Shown here piece by piece: positions 44,772-56,433 of a DNA stretch of 64,000 bases. The DNA is from Devosia faecipullorum (GTDB taxonomy: Bacteria; Pseudomonadota; Alphaproteobacteria; Rhizobiales; Devosiaceae), in NCBI RefSeq assembly GCF_015158295.1, contig NZ_JACDXV010000009.1:1-64000 (forward strand), written 5' to 3'. The notes beneath the pieces are model-generated. The model was not told the origin of the DNA, did no database searches, and saw nothing but the letters and a program-made list of their open reading frames with translations. The position numbers were made by a program, and so were the translations under genes. Positions within the stretch are counted from its first letter, which is position 1; every line of letters starts with the position of its first letter.

Positions 44772-45019
44772 TTGTGCCTCACTGTAATGTCGTGTGCGAT
44801 TTTTCGCATCTCATGAGGCCAAACTACGGCGACCGGACTAAGATCGCCCTAAGGGACAGGCTTAAAACTATCTTACTGGAAAGCAATGAGAATTTGGCTT
44901 AACGACGCCTTACGCCGGGTCAGAAAATTGTAACCTTTCCGAGGTGTAAACGCCCCCGGGCGACTGCATGGGCAAGGGCCGAAATCCTCTTCGAAAGCAC
45001 AAGCTCGGGCGGCGCGGGA
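44772..45019. promoter_or_regulatory. Intergenic region upstream of ldtR
   Basis: About 250 bases with no gene. TTAAAACTATCTTACTGG and TTGGCTTAACG-type AT-rich words around 44862-44905 probably include the ldtR promoter. No hairpin of note was seen. Confidence 0.35.
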
Positions 45020-45406
45020 TCAATCCGTCTGGGCGCGATGGAACCGCAAGCTGAGCCCGAAAATCAGCAGGATGGAGGCGAGAAGCACAATGCGCAGGGC
45101 AAAGCCGAGCGCGCTCATGCGAATATCGCCATTACCGGCAACATAGAGCCCCAGCTCCACCGCAGTCGCCGCCACCAGCAGCACCGCGCCCCAGGACGCC
45201 TTGATCCAGAGGCCAACGGCCGCGAACAGCCTGGCGAGTGAAAACACCGTCAGATAGGCGAAGCCGGAAAAGCCCATCATGGCGATGGGGCTTGTAGAGC
45301 CATTGCCGACGCCAAGCAGGCGCGCCGCATCGCTCAAACCCAGGAACAGGGCAAGAATGGCGACGATGCGAACATAGAGTGCGAGACTGGGCGCCTGAAA
45401 AAACAT
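45020..45406 (-). CDS. Hypothetical membrane protein (DUF6163-like)
   Basis: The 128-residue protein from MFFQAPSLALYVR has four hydrophobic segments (about 10-30, 42-60, 67-85 and 100-120). It resembles a DUF6163-type protein found near hemB and ldtR in related genomes. No catalytic motif is visible. A TTG 12 codons upstream is less likely as the start. Confidence 0.7.
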   Translation of the reverse strand: MFFQAPSLALYVRIVAILALFLGLSDAARLLGVGNGSTSPIAMMGFSGFAYLTVFSLARLFAAVGLWIKASWGAVLLVAATAVELGLYVAGNGDIRMSALGFALRIVLLASILLIFGLSLRFHRAQTD

Positions 45407-45501
45407 GGCTCGCTTGATAATACGCTGGCGGCGGTGCGACAAGCTTTGCCTTGGAGAGCATGACGCCGACTGTTAATCAGGGTCCGACAAGGAGACGCCC
45501 G

Positions 45502-46515
45502 ATGAGTCAGGACTGGCCCAAGCATGACATGTCTTTTCTGGCGGGGCAGCGCCTGCGGCGGACGCGGGCGGCAGCCTGGAGCCGGGACATGGTGCGCGAA
45601 ACGGCCTTGCTGCCGCGCGACCTGATATGGCCGCTTTTCGTCATTGAGGGCCAGAACGAAAAAACCGCCATCAAGACCATGCCGGGCGTCGAGCGGCTGT
45701 CCATCGACCTCTTGGTCGCCGCGGCAATGCAGGCCCGGGACGCCGGAATTCCTGCCCTGGCGATCTTTCCGAACACACCGGATCAGCTGCGCAGCGAGAA
45801 TGGGGCCGAAGCCTATAATCCCGACAATCTGATGTGCCGCGCCCTCAGCGCCATCAAGAGCGCGGTGCCGGAAATCGGCCTGATCGCCGACGTGGCCTTG
45901 GACGAATATTCCAGCGACGGTCAGGACGGACTGGTGCGCGATGGCGTCATCCTCAATGATGAAACGGTCGCCGCCATGGTGAAATCGGCTTTGGTTCAGG
46001 CCCGTGCCGGGGCCGACATCATCGCCCCGTCGGACATGATGGACGGCCGCGTGGCCGCCATCCGCGCTGCGCTCGACGATGCGGGATTCGAGCATATCCA
46101 GATCATGTCTTACGCCGCCAAATATGCCTCATGCTTTTATGGCCCCTTCCGCGAGGCCGTCGGCTCCGGCAGCCGGCTCAAGGGCGACAAGCGCACCTAT
46201 CAGATGGACTATGCCAATTCGGACGAGGCCCTGCGCGAGATCGAACAGGACATTGCCGAAGGCGCGGACAGCATCATGGTCAAGCCGGGCCTGCCCTATC
46301 TCGACATCGTGCGGCGGGCCAAGGATGCATTCAACGTGCCGATCTACGCCTACCAGGTCAGCGGCGAATACGCGATGATCGAGATGGCCGGGGCCGCCGG
46401 GGCGATCAACCGCGACGCGGCAGTGCTGGAAAGCCTCTGGGCCTTCAAGCGGGCCGGCGCCAATGGCGTGCTCACCTATTACGCGTTGGAAATGGCCCGC
46501 AAACTGGGCGCATAG
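45502..46515 (+). CDS. hemB: Delta-aminolevulinic acid dehydratase (porphobilinogen synthase) HemB
   Basis: The 337-residue TIM-barrel enzyme condenses two ALA molecules to porphobilinogen in heme and cobalamin synthesis. The two active-site lysines are in SYAAKYAS and MVKPGLPY. The metal-site loop reads VALDEYSSDGQDG, without the three cysteines of the zinc type, so it belongs to the Mg-dependent class common in alphaproteobacteria. AAGGAG lies 7 bases before the ATG. Confidence 0.96.
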   Translation: MSQDWPKHDMSFLAGQRLRRTRAAAWSRDMVRETALLPRDLIWPLFVIEGQNEKTAIKTMPGVERLSIDLLVAAAMQARDAGIPALAIFPNTPDQLRSENGAEAYNPDNLMCRALSAIKSAVPEIGLIADVALDEYSSDGQDGLVRDGVILNDETVAAMVKSALVQARAGADIIAPSDMMDGRVAAIRAALDDAGFEHIQIMSYAAKYASCFYGPFREAVGSGSRLKGDKRTYQMDYANSDEALREIEQDIAEGADSIMVKPGLPYLDIVRRAKDAFNVPIYAYQVSGEYAMIEMAGAAGAINRDAAVLESLWAFKRAGANGVLTYYALEMARKLGA

Positions 46516-46522
46516 CCTCAGG

Positions 46523-47461
46523 CTATCCTGCCTTTTCGGTCAGACCATCTTCCGACGCCAATTGGGCGGGGCGCTCGCCGCGCCTTGGCCGGATCGCGCT
46601 GATCACCCCAGCGGCGACCACGAGCAGCATGCCCAGCAGCGCCACCGGCTCGGGAGTGTGGCCGAACAGCAGCCAGCCCAGAATGCCGGCCCAGAGCAAG
46701 TGCATATAGCTCATCGGGGCGATGAAGCCGGCCGGCGCATAGCGATATGACTGGGTGAAGCAGTAGTGGCCGAGCCAGGCCGAGACCCCGAGGCCGATAA
46801 ACAGGAAAAGCTGTAAGGAGGTGGGCGCCGCGCCATACATGGTCCAGGGCAGAAAAATGCCGAAGCCGATTGCGCCGGCGAGCGCCGAATAGAACAGCAT
46901 GGCCATGGTGCGCTCCGTACGGGCCAGGACGCGCGAGAGAAGGTTGTAGGCAACGGACAGCATCACGTTGCCCAGCACGAAAACCACGCCCCATGGATCG
47001 AGACCGCCGCCGGGACGCGCGATCAACAATACGCCAGCAAAGCCCACAACAGCCGCGATCCACGCCGTCAGGCCGACCTTTTCGTGCAGGACCGGGCCGG
47101 ACAGGGCCACGACGAGGACCGGGGTGAGATAGACGATGGCAGTGGTTTCAGCGACCGGCATGCGCTGCAGCGCTAGGCTGACCAGCAACGAGCCCAGCGC
47201 CAGGCTGACGGCCCGCACGACGACCCAGAACGTACGGGTGGTGCGGACCATTTCGCGCCCATGGAAAGGCGCCACCAGCGCCAGCATCAACAGCGTATGG
47301 CCAATGTAGCGAATGGCCGCCACCAGCGGAACATCATAGTCCTCCAGCAGCAGCTTGTTGGTTGAGTCGTTATAGGCAAAAAACAGCGTGCCGAGGAGAA
47401 TGAGGATGAAGCCGCGCAATGGCTGATGGGTCAGCGGCGCGGGTGAGGCGGTGGTGGACAT
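46523..47461 (-). CDS. EamA/DMT family transporter
   Basis: The 312-residue protein has ten predicted transmembrane segments in two EamA repeats (about 15-145 and 160-290). It shows TTAIVYLTPVLVVALSG at the end of the first repeat and the conserved proline-rich end of the second. It is convergent with hemB with 7 bases between them. The substrate is unknown; relatives export amino acids or metabolites. Confidence 0.85.
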   Translation of the reverse strand: MSTTASPAPLTHQPLRGFILILLGTLFFAYNDSTNKLLLEDYDVPLVAAIRYIGHTLLMLALVAPFHGREMVRTTRTFWVVVRAVSLALGSLLVSLALQRMPVAETTAIVYLTPVLVVALSGPVLHEKVGLTAWIAAVVGFAGVLLIARPGGGLDPWGVVFVLGNVMLSVAYNLLSRVLARTERTMAMLFYSALAGAIGFGIFLPWTMYGAAPTSLQLFLFIGLGVSAWLGHYCFTQSYRYAPAGFIAPMSYMHLLWAGILGWLLFGHTPEPVALLGMLLVVAAGVISAIRPRRGERPAQLASEDGLTEKAG

Positions 47462-47614
47462 GAAAACGTTCCAGCAGGACGCCGGTCAATATCCGGCGAC
47501 TCGAGAAGCAGCAATTGGCCGAGCTTAGCCACGCCTCGCGCCGGATGACAGATATGGAAACATTTATGTGCCTTCACTCTTGCATTGCTTGGGGGCCGTG
47601 ACAATTTGTCAGGC

Positions 47615-48139
47615 ATGAGCCAGGATTTCGCCGCCCGCCCCTATCTGCCGGACCCATCCAGCGCCCCTGAATTGTTCGACGGGCTGCTGACGCGGCGGGT
47701 CGTGGCTTATTTCATCGACGCGGCGCTGATTGGCGCGATCACGCTGGCCCTGGCGCTTGTCGCCGTCGCGCTGGGCCTTTTCACTTTCGGGCTTAGCCTC
47801 TTGTCGCTGGCCTTCGTGGTGCCGGCCGCCATCGTCATCTATTACGCCATCACGCTTGGCTCGCCCCGGCGGGCAACAATCGGCATGCAGGCCATGGACC
47901 TGGTGCTCACGCCCACACGAGGCCAGCCGCTCGATGGCTGGATGGCGATATTTCACGCCCTGCTGTTCTGGGTGACCTTCTGGGTCTGCTGGCCGGTGAC
48001 CATCCTGTTCGCGCTGTTCACGCCGCGCCGGCAGATGCTGCACGATCTGATCATGGGCACGCTCATGGTGCGCCGCTCACCGATGATGAACCACTGGCGT
48101 CGCGCCAGAATGTCGGACGATGATCACTACAGCGCGTAA
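47615..48139 (+). CDS. RDD family membrane protein
   Basis: The 174-residue protein has an RDD domain (about 25-150): LLTRRVVAYFIDAALIGAI with the Arg and Asp of the family name, then GSPRRATIGMQAMDL, and RRQMLHDLIMGTLMV (the second Asp). Three to four hydrophobic segments are visible. The function of the family is unresolved. It lies 61 bases before the arginyltransferase gene on the same strand. Confidence 0.88.
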   Translation: MSQDFAARPYLPDPSSAPELFDGLLTRRVVAYFIDAALIGAITLALALVAVALGLFTFGLSLLSLAFVVPAAIVIYYAITLGSPRRATIGMQAMDLVLTPTRGQPLDGWMAIFHALLFWVTFWVCWPVTILFALFTPRRQMLHDLIMGTLMVRRSPMMNHWRRARMSDDDHYSA

Positions 48140-48200
48140 TCATTGCCTGCGCGCCTGTGCGGCGCTAGACTGACCTGGTTCGTTCTATCCCAGGTCATAG

Positions 48201-48932
48201 ATGACCGAGCAGACACCGGAAACCACCCAGCTCTTTCTGACGGCGGCCATGCCGTGCCCCTACCTGCCCGATCGCATGGAGCGGAAGCTTTTCACGCATC
48301 TGTCCGGGCGGCGGGCCTCCATGCTGCACCAATTGCTGAGCGACAATGGTTTCCGCCGCAGCCAGAACCTCATCTACCGTCCCGCCTGCGAAGGCTGCAA
48401 TGCCTGCCAGTCGGTACGGATCGTCGCGCCGCAATTCGAACCGTCGAGACGTTTTCGCCGGGTCTTGCGCGCCAATGCCGATATCGGCATAGCCGTGCAG
48501 CCGACCCATGCGACGGCCGAGCAATACGATCTGTTCAAACGCTATCTCGCCGCCCGGCACGAAGGCGGCGGCATGACGCAGATGAGCTACCAGGACTATG
48601 AGTACATGGTCGAGGACACGCCGGTGCAATCGGTGCTGGTGGAATATCGCCTGCGCGAATTGCCCGACCAGCCGCTGGTCGCCGTGGCGCTGACCGATGT
48701 CATGCCCGACGGGCTGTCGATGGTCTATTCCTTCTACGACCCCGACCTAGCCTATCGCAGCCTGGGCACATTCCTCATTCTCGACCATATCGCCCAGGTG
48801 CGCTCGGCGGGGCTGGCCCATGTCTATCTGGGCTATTGGGTGCCCGCTTCGCCCAAAATGGCCTATAAGGGCGAGTATCGTCCGCTCGAGGTGCAGTGCG
48901 GCCCAGAGGGCTGGAAGCGGCTCGAAGACTAA
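48201..48932 (+). CDS. bpt: Aspartate/glutamate leucyltransferase Bpt (N-end rule)
   Basis: The 243-residue enzyme transfers leucine (or arginine) from tRNA to proteins with N-terminal Asp or Glu, marking them for ClpAP. It has MPCPYLPDRMERKLFTHL, the Cys cluster YRPACEGCNACQSVRI and DVMPDGLSMVYSFYDP of the ATE family. Length is typical. Confidence 0.93.
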   Translation: MTEQTPETTQLFLTAAMPCPYLPDRMERKLFTHLSGRRASMLHQLLSDNGFRRSQNLIYRPACEGCNACQSVRIVAPQFEPSRRFRRVLRANADIGIAVQPTHATAEQYDLFKRYLAARHEGGGMTQMSYQDYEYMVEDTPVQSVLVEYRLRELPDQPLVAVALTDVMPDGLSMVYSFYDPDLAYRSLGTFLILDHIAQVRSAGLAHVYLGYWVPASPKMAYKGEYRPLEVQCGPEGWKRLED

Positions 48933-49243
48933 TCACCCACTATCATGTCGAAGACGATCAGGCCGTCGCGCCCGCCCTCCAGCGCCGCCACCAGCTTTGC
49001 GCCCGCTGCCTGGTGGGCCGGATGGATCAGATAGGCATCCCGCGCTTCTGAATCGGTGAAATCCATGGTGAAGGCATCGGCAAAGCCCTTGTCCTTGTTT
49101 TCCGGCGACACATTAGCGCCTGCGCTCATGCCGAGAAATCCGGGCACAACTTCACGCAGAGATTCAAGTTCAGCAAAGATGGCCCCGCGCTGCTCGGCAG
49201 AAATATCGGGACGAAAGCGCAGGAGAACAATGTGCCGGATCAT
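48929..49243 (-). CDS. Dabb (stress-responsive A/B barrel) domain protein
   Basis: The 104-residue protein matches the Dabb family: MIRHIVLLRFRPD, LRVVPGF-like region (LREVVPGFLGMSAGANVSPE) and GFADAFTMDFTDSEARDAYLIHPAH. It is convergent with bpt with a 4-base overlap of the stop regions. The role of these small dimeric barrels is not settled. Confidence 0.88.
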   Translation of the reverse strand: MIRHIVLLRFRPDISAEQRGAIFAELESLREVVPGFLGMSAGANVSPENKDKGFADAFTMDFTDSEARDAYLIHPAHQAAGAKLVAALEGGRDGLIVFDMIVGD

Positions 49244-49303
49244 GAATTGACGAGCCTTGTGAATCGGTTAGGCGAAAGCGTTGAGAAAGGGATTCCGGCC
49301 TAA

Positions 49304-51604
<2,301 letters not shown>

Positions 51605-51731
51605 GGGCTGCTCAATTCATGGGAACGAATCAGGAGCAGAATATAGCGACAGGGGCGGAAACCCTAGGTTTCCCGCGATTTTGGCGGGGGAAAAGTGCCG
51701 CGCCGGAACCTTGGCGCGGCACACTCGGCAA

Positions 51732-52127
51732 TCAGGCGAAGCGATCGAACCAATGGGGCACATAGGCGGCGCCCGGTCCGCGCGCGGCGTTCTGCGACAG
51801 CCAGGACAGAATGACCAGAACCAGCAGCACGATGGCGATTTCCACCCCTGGAATGCCCGAGGCGATATGGGCGCTCGCGGCCAGCAGCAGGTGGTAGAAG
51901 AAACCCGCATAAGCCAGTTGGGCGAGCCATATTGGCCGGCGGACCAGCACAGCGAGAATGCCGGCCAGCTTCACGAAAATCATCATGCTGACGAGATAGG
52001 CGGGATAGCCCACGGCGGCATAGCCTGCGGCCGACACCACCGGATCGGAGACGTAATTATAGACGCTAAAACCGTAGAGCGCGACGAACAGGATCGTGCT
52101 GACCCAATAGACAACCTTGGCAATCAT
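51732..52127 (-). CDS. DoxX-like family membrane protein
   Basis: The 131-residue protein from MIAKVVYWVST has four hydrophobic segments (about 5-25, 43-62, 68-88 and 95-112). The pattern VKLAGILAVLVRRPIWLAQLAYAGFF fits DoxX-like proteins. GGGAGA precedes the start. The function is unknown. Confidence 0.75.
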   Translation of the reverse strand: MIAKVVYWVSTILFVALYGFSVYNYVSDPVVSAAGYAAVGYPAYLVSMMIFVKLAGILAVLVRRPIWLAQLAYAGFFYHLLLAASAHIASGIPGVEIAIVLLVLVILSWLSQNAARGPGAAYVPHWFDRFA

Positions 52128-52193
52128 TGGTGAGTCTCCCTCTCTTGAACCCGAGAGCGATGCTAGTCCCGCCAATGATTTGCGCAAGCCGGT

Positions 52194-52898
52194 TCAGTGT
52201 TGGGTCAGCAGATCGATCAGCGGCTCGCGTGTCGCCGGCGGATCGCGGCGGCGGGCCGACCAAAAATGCATGTCGAGAAAATGACCGGTCAGGCGCAGCG
52301 CGTCCTTCAGATCGTCTGGCGAGGCATTGCCCCGCTCGAACAGGAAACTGGGTAGCTTCAGCAACCGGTCCTTGTAGGGCTCGGCAGCGGTGCGCGACAC
52401 CGCCCTGCCGGTTTTGGGAGAAACGTGTGTCAGGTCGGTCGCGGCGCCGGTGGCGGCGCAGCGCTCGAGATCGAGCCCGAAGCCCAGATCCTCGAGCAGC
52501 GCCAGTTCGAACCGCGCGAGAGCAGCGGCGTCCGGAGCGTGATCGATAAGGCCGAGCGCCATGGCCAGAAGCCGGTCATGCGGATCACGCTCGGGCAGGA
52601 GATGCAGATGTTCGCAAATGGTCTGCGCCAGATAGAGGCGCTTGCGGTCGGCAATCAGTTCGGCCGCCCGGGCCTGGAGCAGTTCCACGGTGAAGGTGCC
52701 GAGATGGTCTTCAAGGCGCGCACGCCAGGTCAGCTGCACTGTGTTTCCGGGCTGCATTGTGGCGGCGAGCCTGGGCGAGCGGCCCCCCCGCACCATGCCA
52801 AGGCACCGGCCTCGCCCGACGACCATGGCCTCGACAATGAGGCTGGCCTCGCCGTGGCGGCGGGCGCCGATCAGCAGGGCTTCACCTGTCCATTCCAT
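52194..52898 (-). CDS. recO: DNA repair protein RecO
   Basis: The 234-residue protein loads RecA with RecR and RecF. It has the N-terminal OB fold (MEWTGEALLIGARRHGEASLI, GRCLGMVRGGRSPRLAATMQPGN) and a helical C-terminal domain with FELALLEDLGFGLDLERCAATG. The length is typical and there is no zinc-finger Cys quartet, as in many alphaproteobacteria. It follows era by 45 bases. Confidence 0.94.
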   Translation of the reverse strand: MEWTGEALLIGARRHGEASLIVEAMVVGRGRCLGMVRGGRSPRLAATMQPGNTVQLTWRARLEDHLGTFTVELLQARAAELIADRKRLYLAQTICEHLHLLPERDPHDRLLAMALGLIDHAPDAAALARFELALLEDLGFGLDLERCAATGAATDLTHVSPKTGRAVSRTAAEPYKDRLLKLPSFLFERGNASPDDLKDALRLTGHFLDMHFWSARRRDPPATREPLIDLLTQH

Positions 52899-52943
52899 CT
52901 CTTTTCCTTCCCTTCTCCCCCTGGAGGATGGGAAGAGGCACCG

Positions 52944-53867
52944 CTAATTCTTACTGTGCGGAAATTCTAGGCCCATCTCCCGGTAGCGCTCCGGGTCGTC
53001 GGCCCACTTTTCCCGGACTTTGACGAAGAGGAAGAGGTGAATGGGCACTTCATACATGGCCATCAATTCCTTGCGGGCTTCCGCGCCGATGGCCTTGATG
53101 GTCTGCCCGCCCGCGCCAAGCACGATCTTCTTGTGGCTCTCGCGGGCGACATAGATGACCTGGTCGATCTTGTAGGAGCCGTCCTTCTGAATCTTGAAGC
53201 TCTCGGTCTCGACCGTTGAATTATAGGGGATTTCGTCGTGGACGCGCAGGAACAGCTTTTCACGCGTGATCTCGGCGGCGGTGATGGCCATGGTGAGATC
53301 GGTGAGATGATCTTCCGGAAAATGCCAAGGACCGGGCGGAATATGCTTCACGCACCAGTTGATGAAATCCTGCACGCCATGGCCCCTGAGCGCGGAAAGC
53401 ATGAACGTGGCTTCGAAACGCAGCCGCTCATTGAGGTTCTGCGCCAGGGCCAGCAGGCTCTCATGCTTGACCGTGTCGATCTTGTTGAGGATCAGCACTT
53501 TGGGCTGGCGGATATTTTCCAGCCCTTCAAGCAGGGATTCCGTTTCCGGGGTTAAACCCCTTTCGGCATCGAGAATAAAGGCGACGAGGTCGGCATCCCC
53601 TGCCCCGCCCCAGGCGCTTTCCACCATGGCCCGATCCAGCCGCCGCTTCGGCGCGAAAATACCGGGCGTGTCGATGAAGACCAATTGCGCGGTTTCCAGC
53701 GTCAGCACGCCGCGCACCTGGCTGCGGGTGGTCTGGGCCTTGTGGGTGACGATGGATACCTTGGTGCCGACCAGCGAATTGAGCAGGGTCGATTTGCCGG
53801 CATTGGGCGCGCCGACCAGCGCGATGAAGCCGCAGGACGTATCGGCGAGTTCTTCAGGCGAGTTCAT
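52944..53867 (-). CDS. era: GTPase Era
   Basis: The 307-residue GTPase helps mature 16S rRNA and the 30S subunit. G1 is GAPNAGKSTLLN, G3 is DTPG, G4 is NKID, and a C-terminal KH domain (about 215-300) contains the GAGGQTIKAIG loop. It overlaps rnc by 4 bases, a conserved rnc-era coupling. Confidence 0.96.
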   Translation of the reverse strand: MNSPEELADTSCGFIALVGAPNAGKSTLLNSLVGTKVSIVTHKAQTTRSQVRGVLTLETAQLVFIDTPGIFAPKRRLDRAMVESAWGGAGDADLVAFILDAERGLTPETESLLEGLENIRQPKVLILNKIDTVKHESLLALAQNLNERLRFEATFMLSALRGHGVQDFINWCVKHIPPGPWHFPEDHLTDLTMAITAAEITREKLFLRVHDEIPYNSTVETESFKIQKDGSYKIDQVIYVARESHKKIVLGAGGQTIKAIGAEARKELMAMYEVPIHLFLFVKVREKWADDPERYREMGLEFPHSKN

Positions 53868-54571
53868 GATTTTTCCTTCCAGACCTGCTGGCGGACGAGA
53901 AACAGTTCGGCGGCCTTGTGCTCGGCGATCTTCTTGGAAGTGCCGGTGGCCTCGACCCGGTCGAAACCGGCAAGGTCAACGGCGATGGTGAATTGGGGTG
54001 CATGGTCCGGGCCGGTGCGCTCGACCAATACGTAATCGGGGGGCTCAAGCCCGCGCGCCTGCGCCCATTCCTGCAAGGTGGTCTTGGCATCGGCGCGGCT
54101 GGCCTCGCCATTGGCGAGAAAGGCTTCGAAATTGCGTTCGATGAACAGACGGGCCGGCTCCAGTCCGCCATCAAGATAGATGGCGCCGATCACCGCCTCG
54201 GTCATGTCGCCCAGGATGGCGTCCTTGTCGGCGCCGCCCGAGCGGGCCTCGCTGTCGCCCAGGATCATCTCCTTGCCGAGGTCCAACTGGCGCGCGATAT
54301 CGGCGCAGGTTTCCTTGCGCACAAGCGTGTTGAGCGTGCGGCTCAGGTCACCCTCATTGGATTTGGGATAGAGCCGATAGAGCATGTCGGCGACCACCAG
54401 GCCCAAAACCCGGTCGCCCAGAAATTCCAGTCGCTGATAGGAGCGCTCGATGCGCTTGCCCGGCGATATGGCGCTGGCATGGGTCAGCGCCCGCTCCAGA
54501 AGGTCGGGATCGGCAAAGCGATAGCCGAGGCGGAACTGGAGTTTTTCGTGGGTCTTGTCGCGGCGGCTCAC
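53864..54571 (-). CDS. rnc: Ribonuclease III
   Basis: The 235-residue enzyme cuts double-stranded RNA. The catalytic signature is QRLEFLGDRVLGLV (about 43-56), with the second acidic set in ILGDMTEAVIGAIYLDGG, and a C-terminal dsRNA-binding domain (about 160-230; KTTLQEWAQARGLEPPDYVL). It is coupled to lepB and era by 4-base overlaps. Confidence 0.96.
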   Translation of the reverse strand: MSRRDKTHEKLQFRLGYRFADPDLLERALTHASAISPGKRIERSYQRLEFLGDRVLGLVVADMLYRLYPKSNEGDLSRTLNTLVRKETCADIARQLDLGKEMILGDSEARSGGADKDAILGDMTEAVIGAIYLDGGLEPARLFIERNFEAFLANGEASRADAKTTLQEWAQARGLEPPDYVLVERTGPDHAPQFTIAVDLAGFDRVEATGTSKKIAEHKAAELFLVRQQVWKEKS

Positions 54572-55389
54572 GGCGCGTCCGTGTCATACGGCGCATCGCC
54601 ATAGACGGACTGGAACATACGATCCCAGCGCACATTGGCTGGCCATTGCCAGATTTGCCAGGGCGGCAAATTATCCTTGATCGAGAAGAAGCGCGCTTCG
54701 GCCTTGGCGATCAGGTTCACGGCTGGAACATAGCCGACCTGGCTGAGCACGCGGCTGTCGGCCGAACGGTCGCGATTGTCGCCCATCATGAAATAATGGC
54801 CGGCGGGCACCAGATATTCGGGCGTATTGTCGAGCGAGAGATTGTCGCCGATTTCCTGAATGACATGCGTGCTGCCTTCGGGGAAGGTCTCACGATAGAC
54901 GCTCACTTCGCGGGTATCGCCCATGCTGTCGGTATCGAGCTTGGTGCCGAGCAATTCGCGCTCCACTATCACATCATTGATGTAGAGGCGGCCTTCGCGC
55001 ATCTGGATACGGTCGCCCGGCATGCCGACGATGCGCTTGATATATTCCATGTTCTGCGGAACGGGACGAAAAACCGCGACATCGCCACGATTGGGATCGC
55101 GCCCGAAAATGCGATTATTGATCGGCAGCTCGAAATCGAGCAGCGCGAAATCGCCATAGCGCCCCAGCGAGAAGGAATGCTTGCCATAGCCCCAGACGAA
55201 TTTATTGGCGACGAAATAGTCGCCGATCATCAGCGTCTGCTGCATCGAGGCGGTGGGGATGGAAAAGGGCTGATAGAGGAAAAACCGCAGCACGATGGCG
55301 ATCAGCAGCGCTTCGACGATGACCACGAAGGTTTCGACCCATTCATTGGCCGCGGATTTCTTGGTCGTCTTGTCGGCTGGCTGGCTCAT
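54568..55389 (-). CDS. lepB: Signal peptidase I LepB
   Basis: The 273-residue membrane protease starts at MSQPADKTTKK, marked by AAGGGA. One transmembrane segment (about 20-38) precedes the nucleophile S48 in SIPTASMQQTL, the general base Lys in YIKRIVGMPGD, and the GDNRDRSADSR box. It releases secreted proteins from the membrane and overlaps rnc by 4 bases. Confidence 0.95.
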   Translation of the reverse strand: MSQPADKTTKKSAANEWVETFVVIVEALLIAIVLRFFLYQPFSIPTASMQQTLMIGDYFVANKFVWGYGKHSFSLGRYGDFALLDFELPINNRIFGRDPNRGDVAVFRPVPQNMEYIKRIVGMPGDRIQMREGRLYINDVIVERELLGTKLDTDSMGDTREVSVYRETFPEGSTHVIQEIGDNLSLDNTPEYLVPAGHYFMMGDNRDRSADSRVLSQVGYVPAVNLIAKAEARFFSIKDNLPPWQIWQWPANVRWDRMFQSVYGDAPYDTDAP

Positions 55390-55417
55390 GATAGTCCCTT
55401 TGGGCGGTGCGGAAGGG

Positions 55418-55846
55418 TTAGGCGTTTGTCCCAGCCGGGTCAACGGGCTTGATAGGCAAGGCTTCGATGATGACGAAGGCCTGGGCGAGGCCCGCATCGT
55501 CAGTAATGGTCAGGTGGATATGGGGCTCGTGTCCCGGCGGCACAAGGCGGGCCAGTGCCCGGGCCGCGCCATGGGTCAGATGCATGGTGGGCTTGCCCGA
55601 TGGCAGGTTGACCACCCCCATGTCGCGCCAATAGACGCCCCAGGATATGCCGGTACCCAAGGCCTTGGAGCAGGCTTCCTTGGCCGCGAAGCGCTTGGCA
55701 TAGGAGGCGGCGCGCTGTGCCCGGCGATCGGACTTTTTCTGCTCGATCTCGGTGAAGCAGCGCTGCACGAAGCGGTCGCCGAACCGAGCCAGCGTCTGCT
55801 CGACGCGGTGAATCTGAATCAGATCCGAGCCCAGGCCGATGATCAT
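55418..55846 (-). CDS. acpS: Holo-[acyl-carrier-protein] synthase AcpS
   Basis: The 142-residue enzyme adds phosphopantetheine to ACP. It has [16 protein letters not shown] with the metal Asp, and [15 protein letters not shown] with the metal Glu. The start overlaps the pyrE stop in ATGA, so the true protein begins here although the frame stays open upstream. Confidence 0.95.
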   Translation of the reverse strand: MIIGLGSDLIQIHRVEQTLARFGDRFVQRCFTEIEQKKSDRRAQRAASYAKRFAAKEACSKALGTGISWGVYWRDMGVVNLPSGKPTMHLTHGAARALARLVPPGHEPHIHLTITDDAGLAQAFVIIEALPIKPVDPAGTNA

Positions 55847-56433
55847 TTTACCCCCTGGATGCCACGACTGCCGGGCTTGACGGCGGGGATGGCGGCCAGT
55901 TCGGGGGGCAGCTGGTCGGCGGGATAGGCGGGCACCTTGAACTCGATAAGCCGGACCAGCTTCACGCCGACATCGGCCTCGCCGCCGGAGCGGTCGATCA
56001 GGCAGGCCGCGGCGGCGACATTGGCGCCGATCTTGCGCAACGCATCGACGCATTCGCGGATAGAGAGACCCGTCGAAACGATGTCCTCGACCACGACGAC
56101 CACGTCATCGGGCTCGATCTCGAAGCCACGGCGCAGCTCGAACTGGCCATCGACGCGCTCGGTATAGAGCGCCGGCACATTCAGGTGCCGCGAGGTTTCA
56201 TAGCCGGGAATGATGCCGCCAATGGCCGGGGAGACCACTTTGGTGACGCCGGGCACTTCGGCGCGGATGCGCTCGGCCAGTGCCTTGCAGAGCTTTTCGG
56301 TCTGGTGTGCGTATTGAAAGACCTTGGCCTTTTGCAGGAAGACGGGCGAGCGCAGGCCAGAGGAGAGGATGAAATGCCCTTCCAGCATGGCGCCGCATTC
56401 GCGGAAAATATCCAGCACTTCATCTTTCGTCAT
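55843..56433 (-). CDS. pyrE: Orotate phosphoribosyltransferase PyrE
   Basis: The 196-residue enzyme makes OMP in pyrimidine synthesis. The PRPP-binding motif is [17 protein letters not shown] (about 109-125), with [15 protein letters not shown] near the N-terminus. It overlaps the RSH gene by 14 bases and acpS by 4. Confidence 0.95.
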   Translation of the reverse strand: MTKDEVLDIFRECGAMLEGHFILSSGLRSPVFLQKAKVFQYAHQTEKLCKALAERIRAEVPGVTKVVSPAIGGIIPGYETSRHLNVPALYTERVDGQFELRRGFEIEPDDVVVVVEDIVSTGLSIRECVDALRKIGANVAAAACLIDRSGGEADVGVKLVRLIEFKVPAYPADQLPPELAAIPAVKPGSRGIQGVK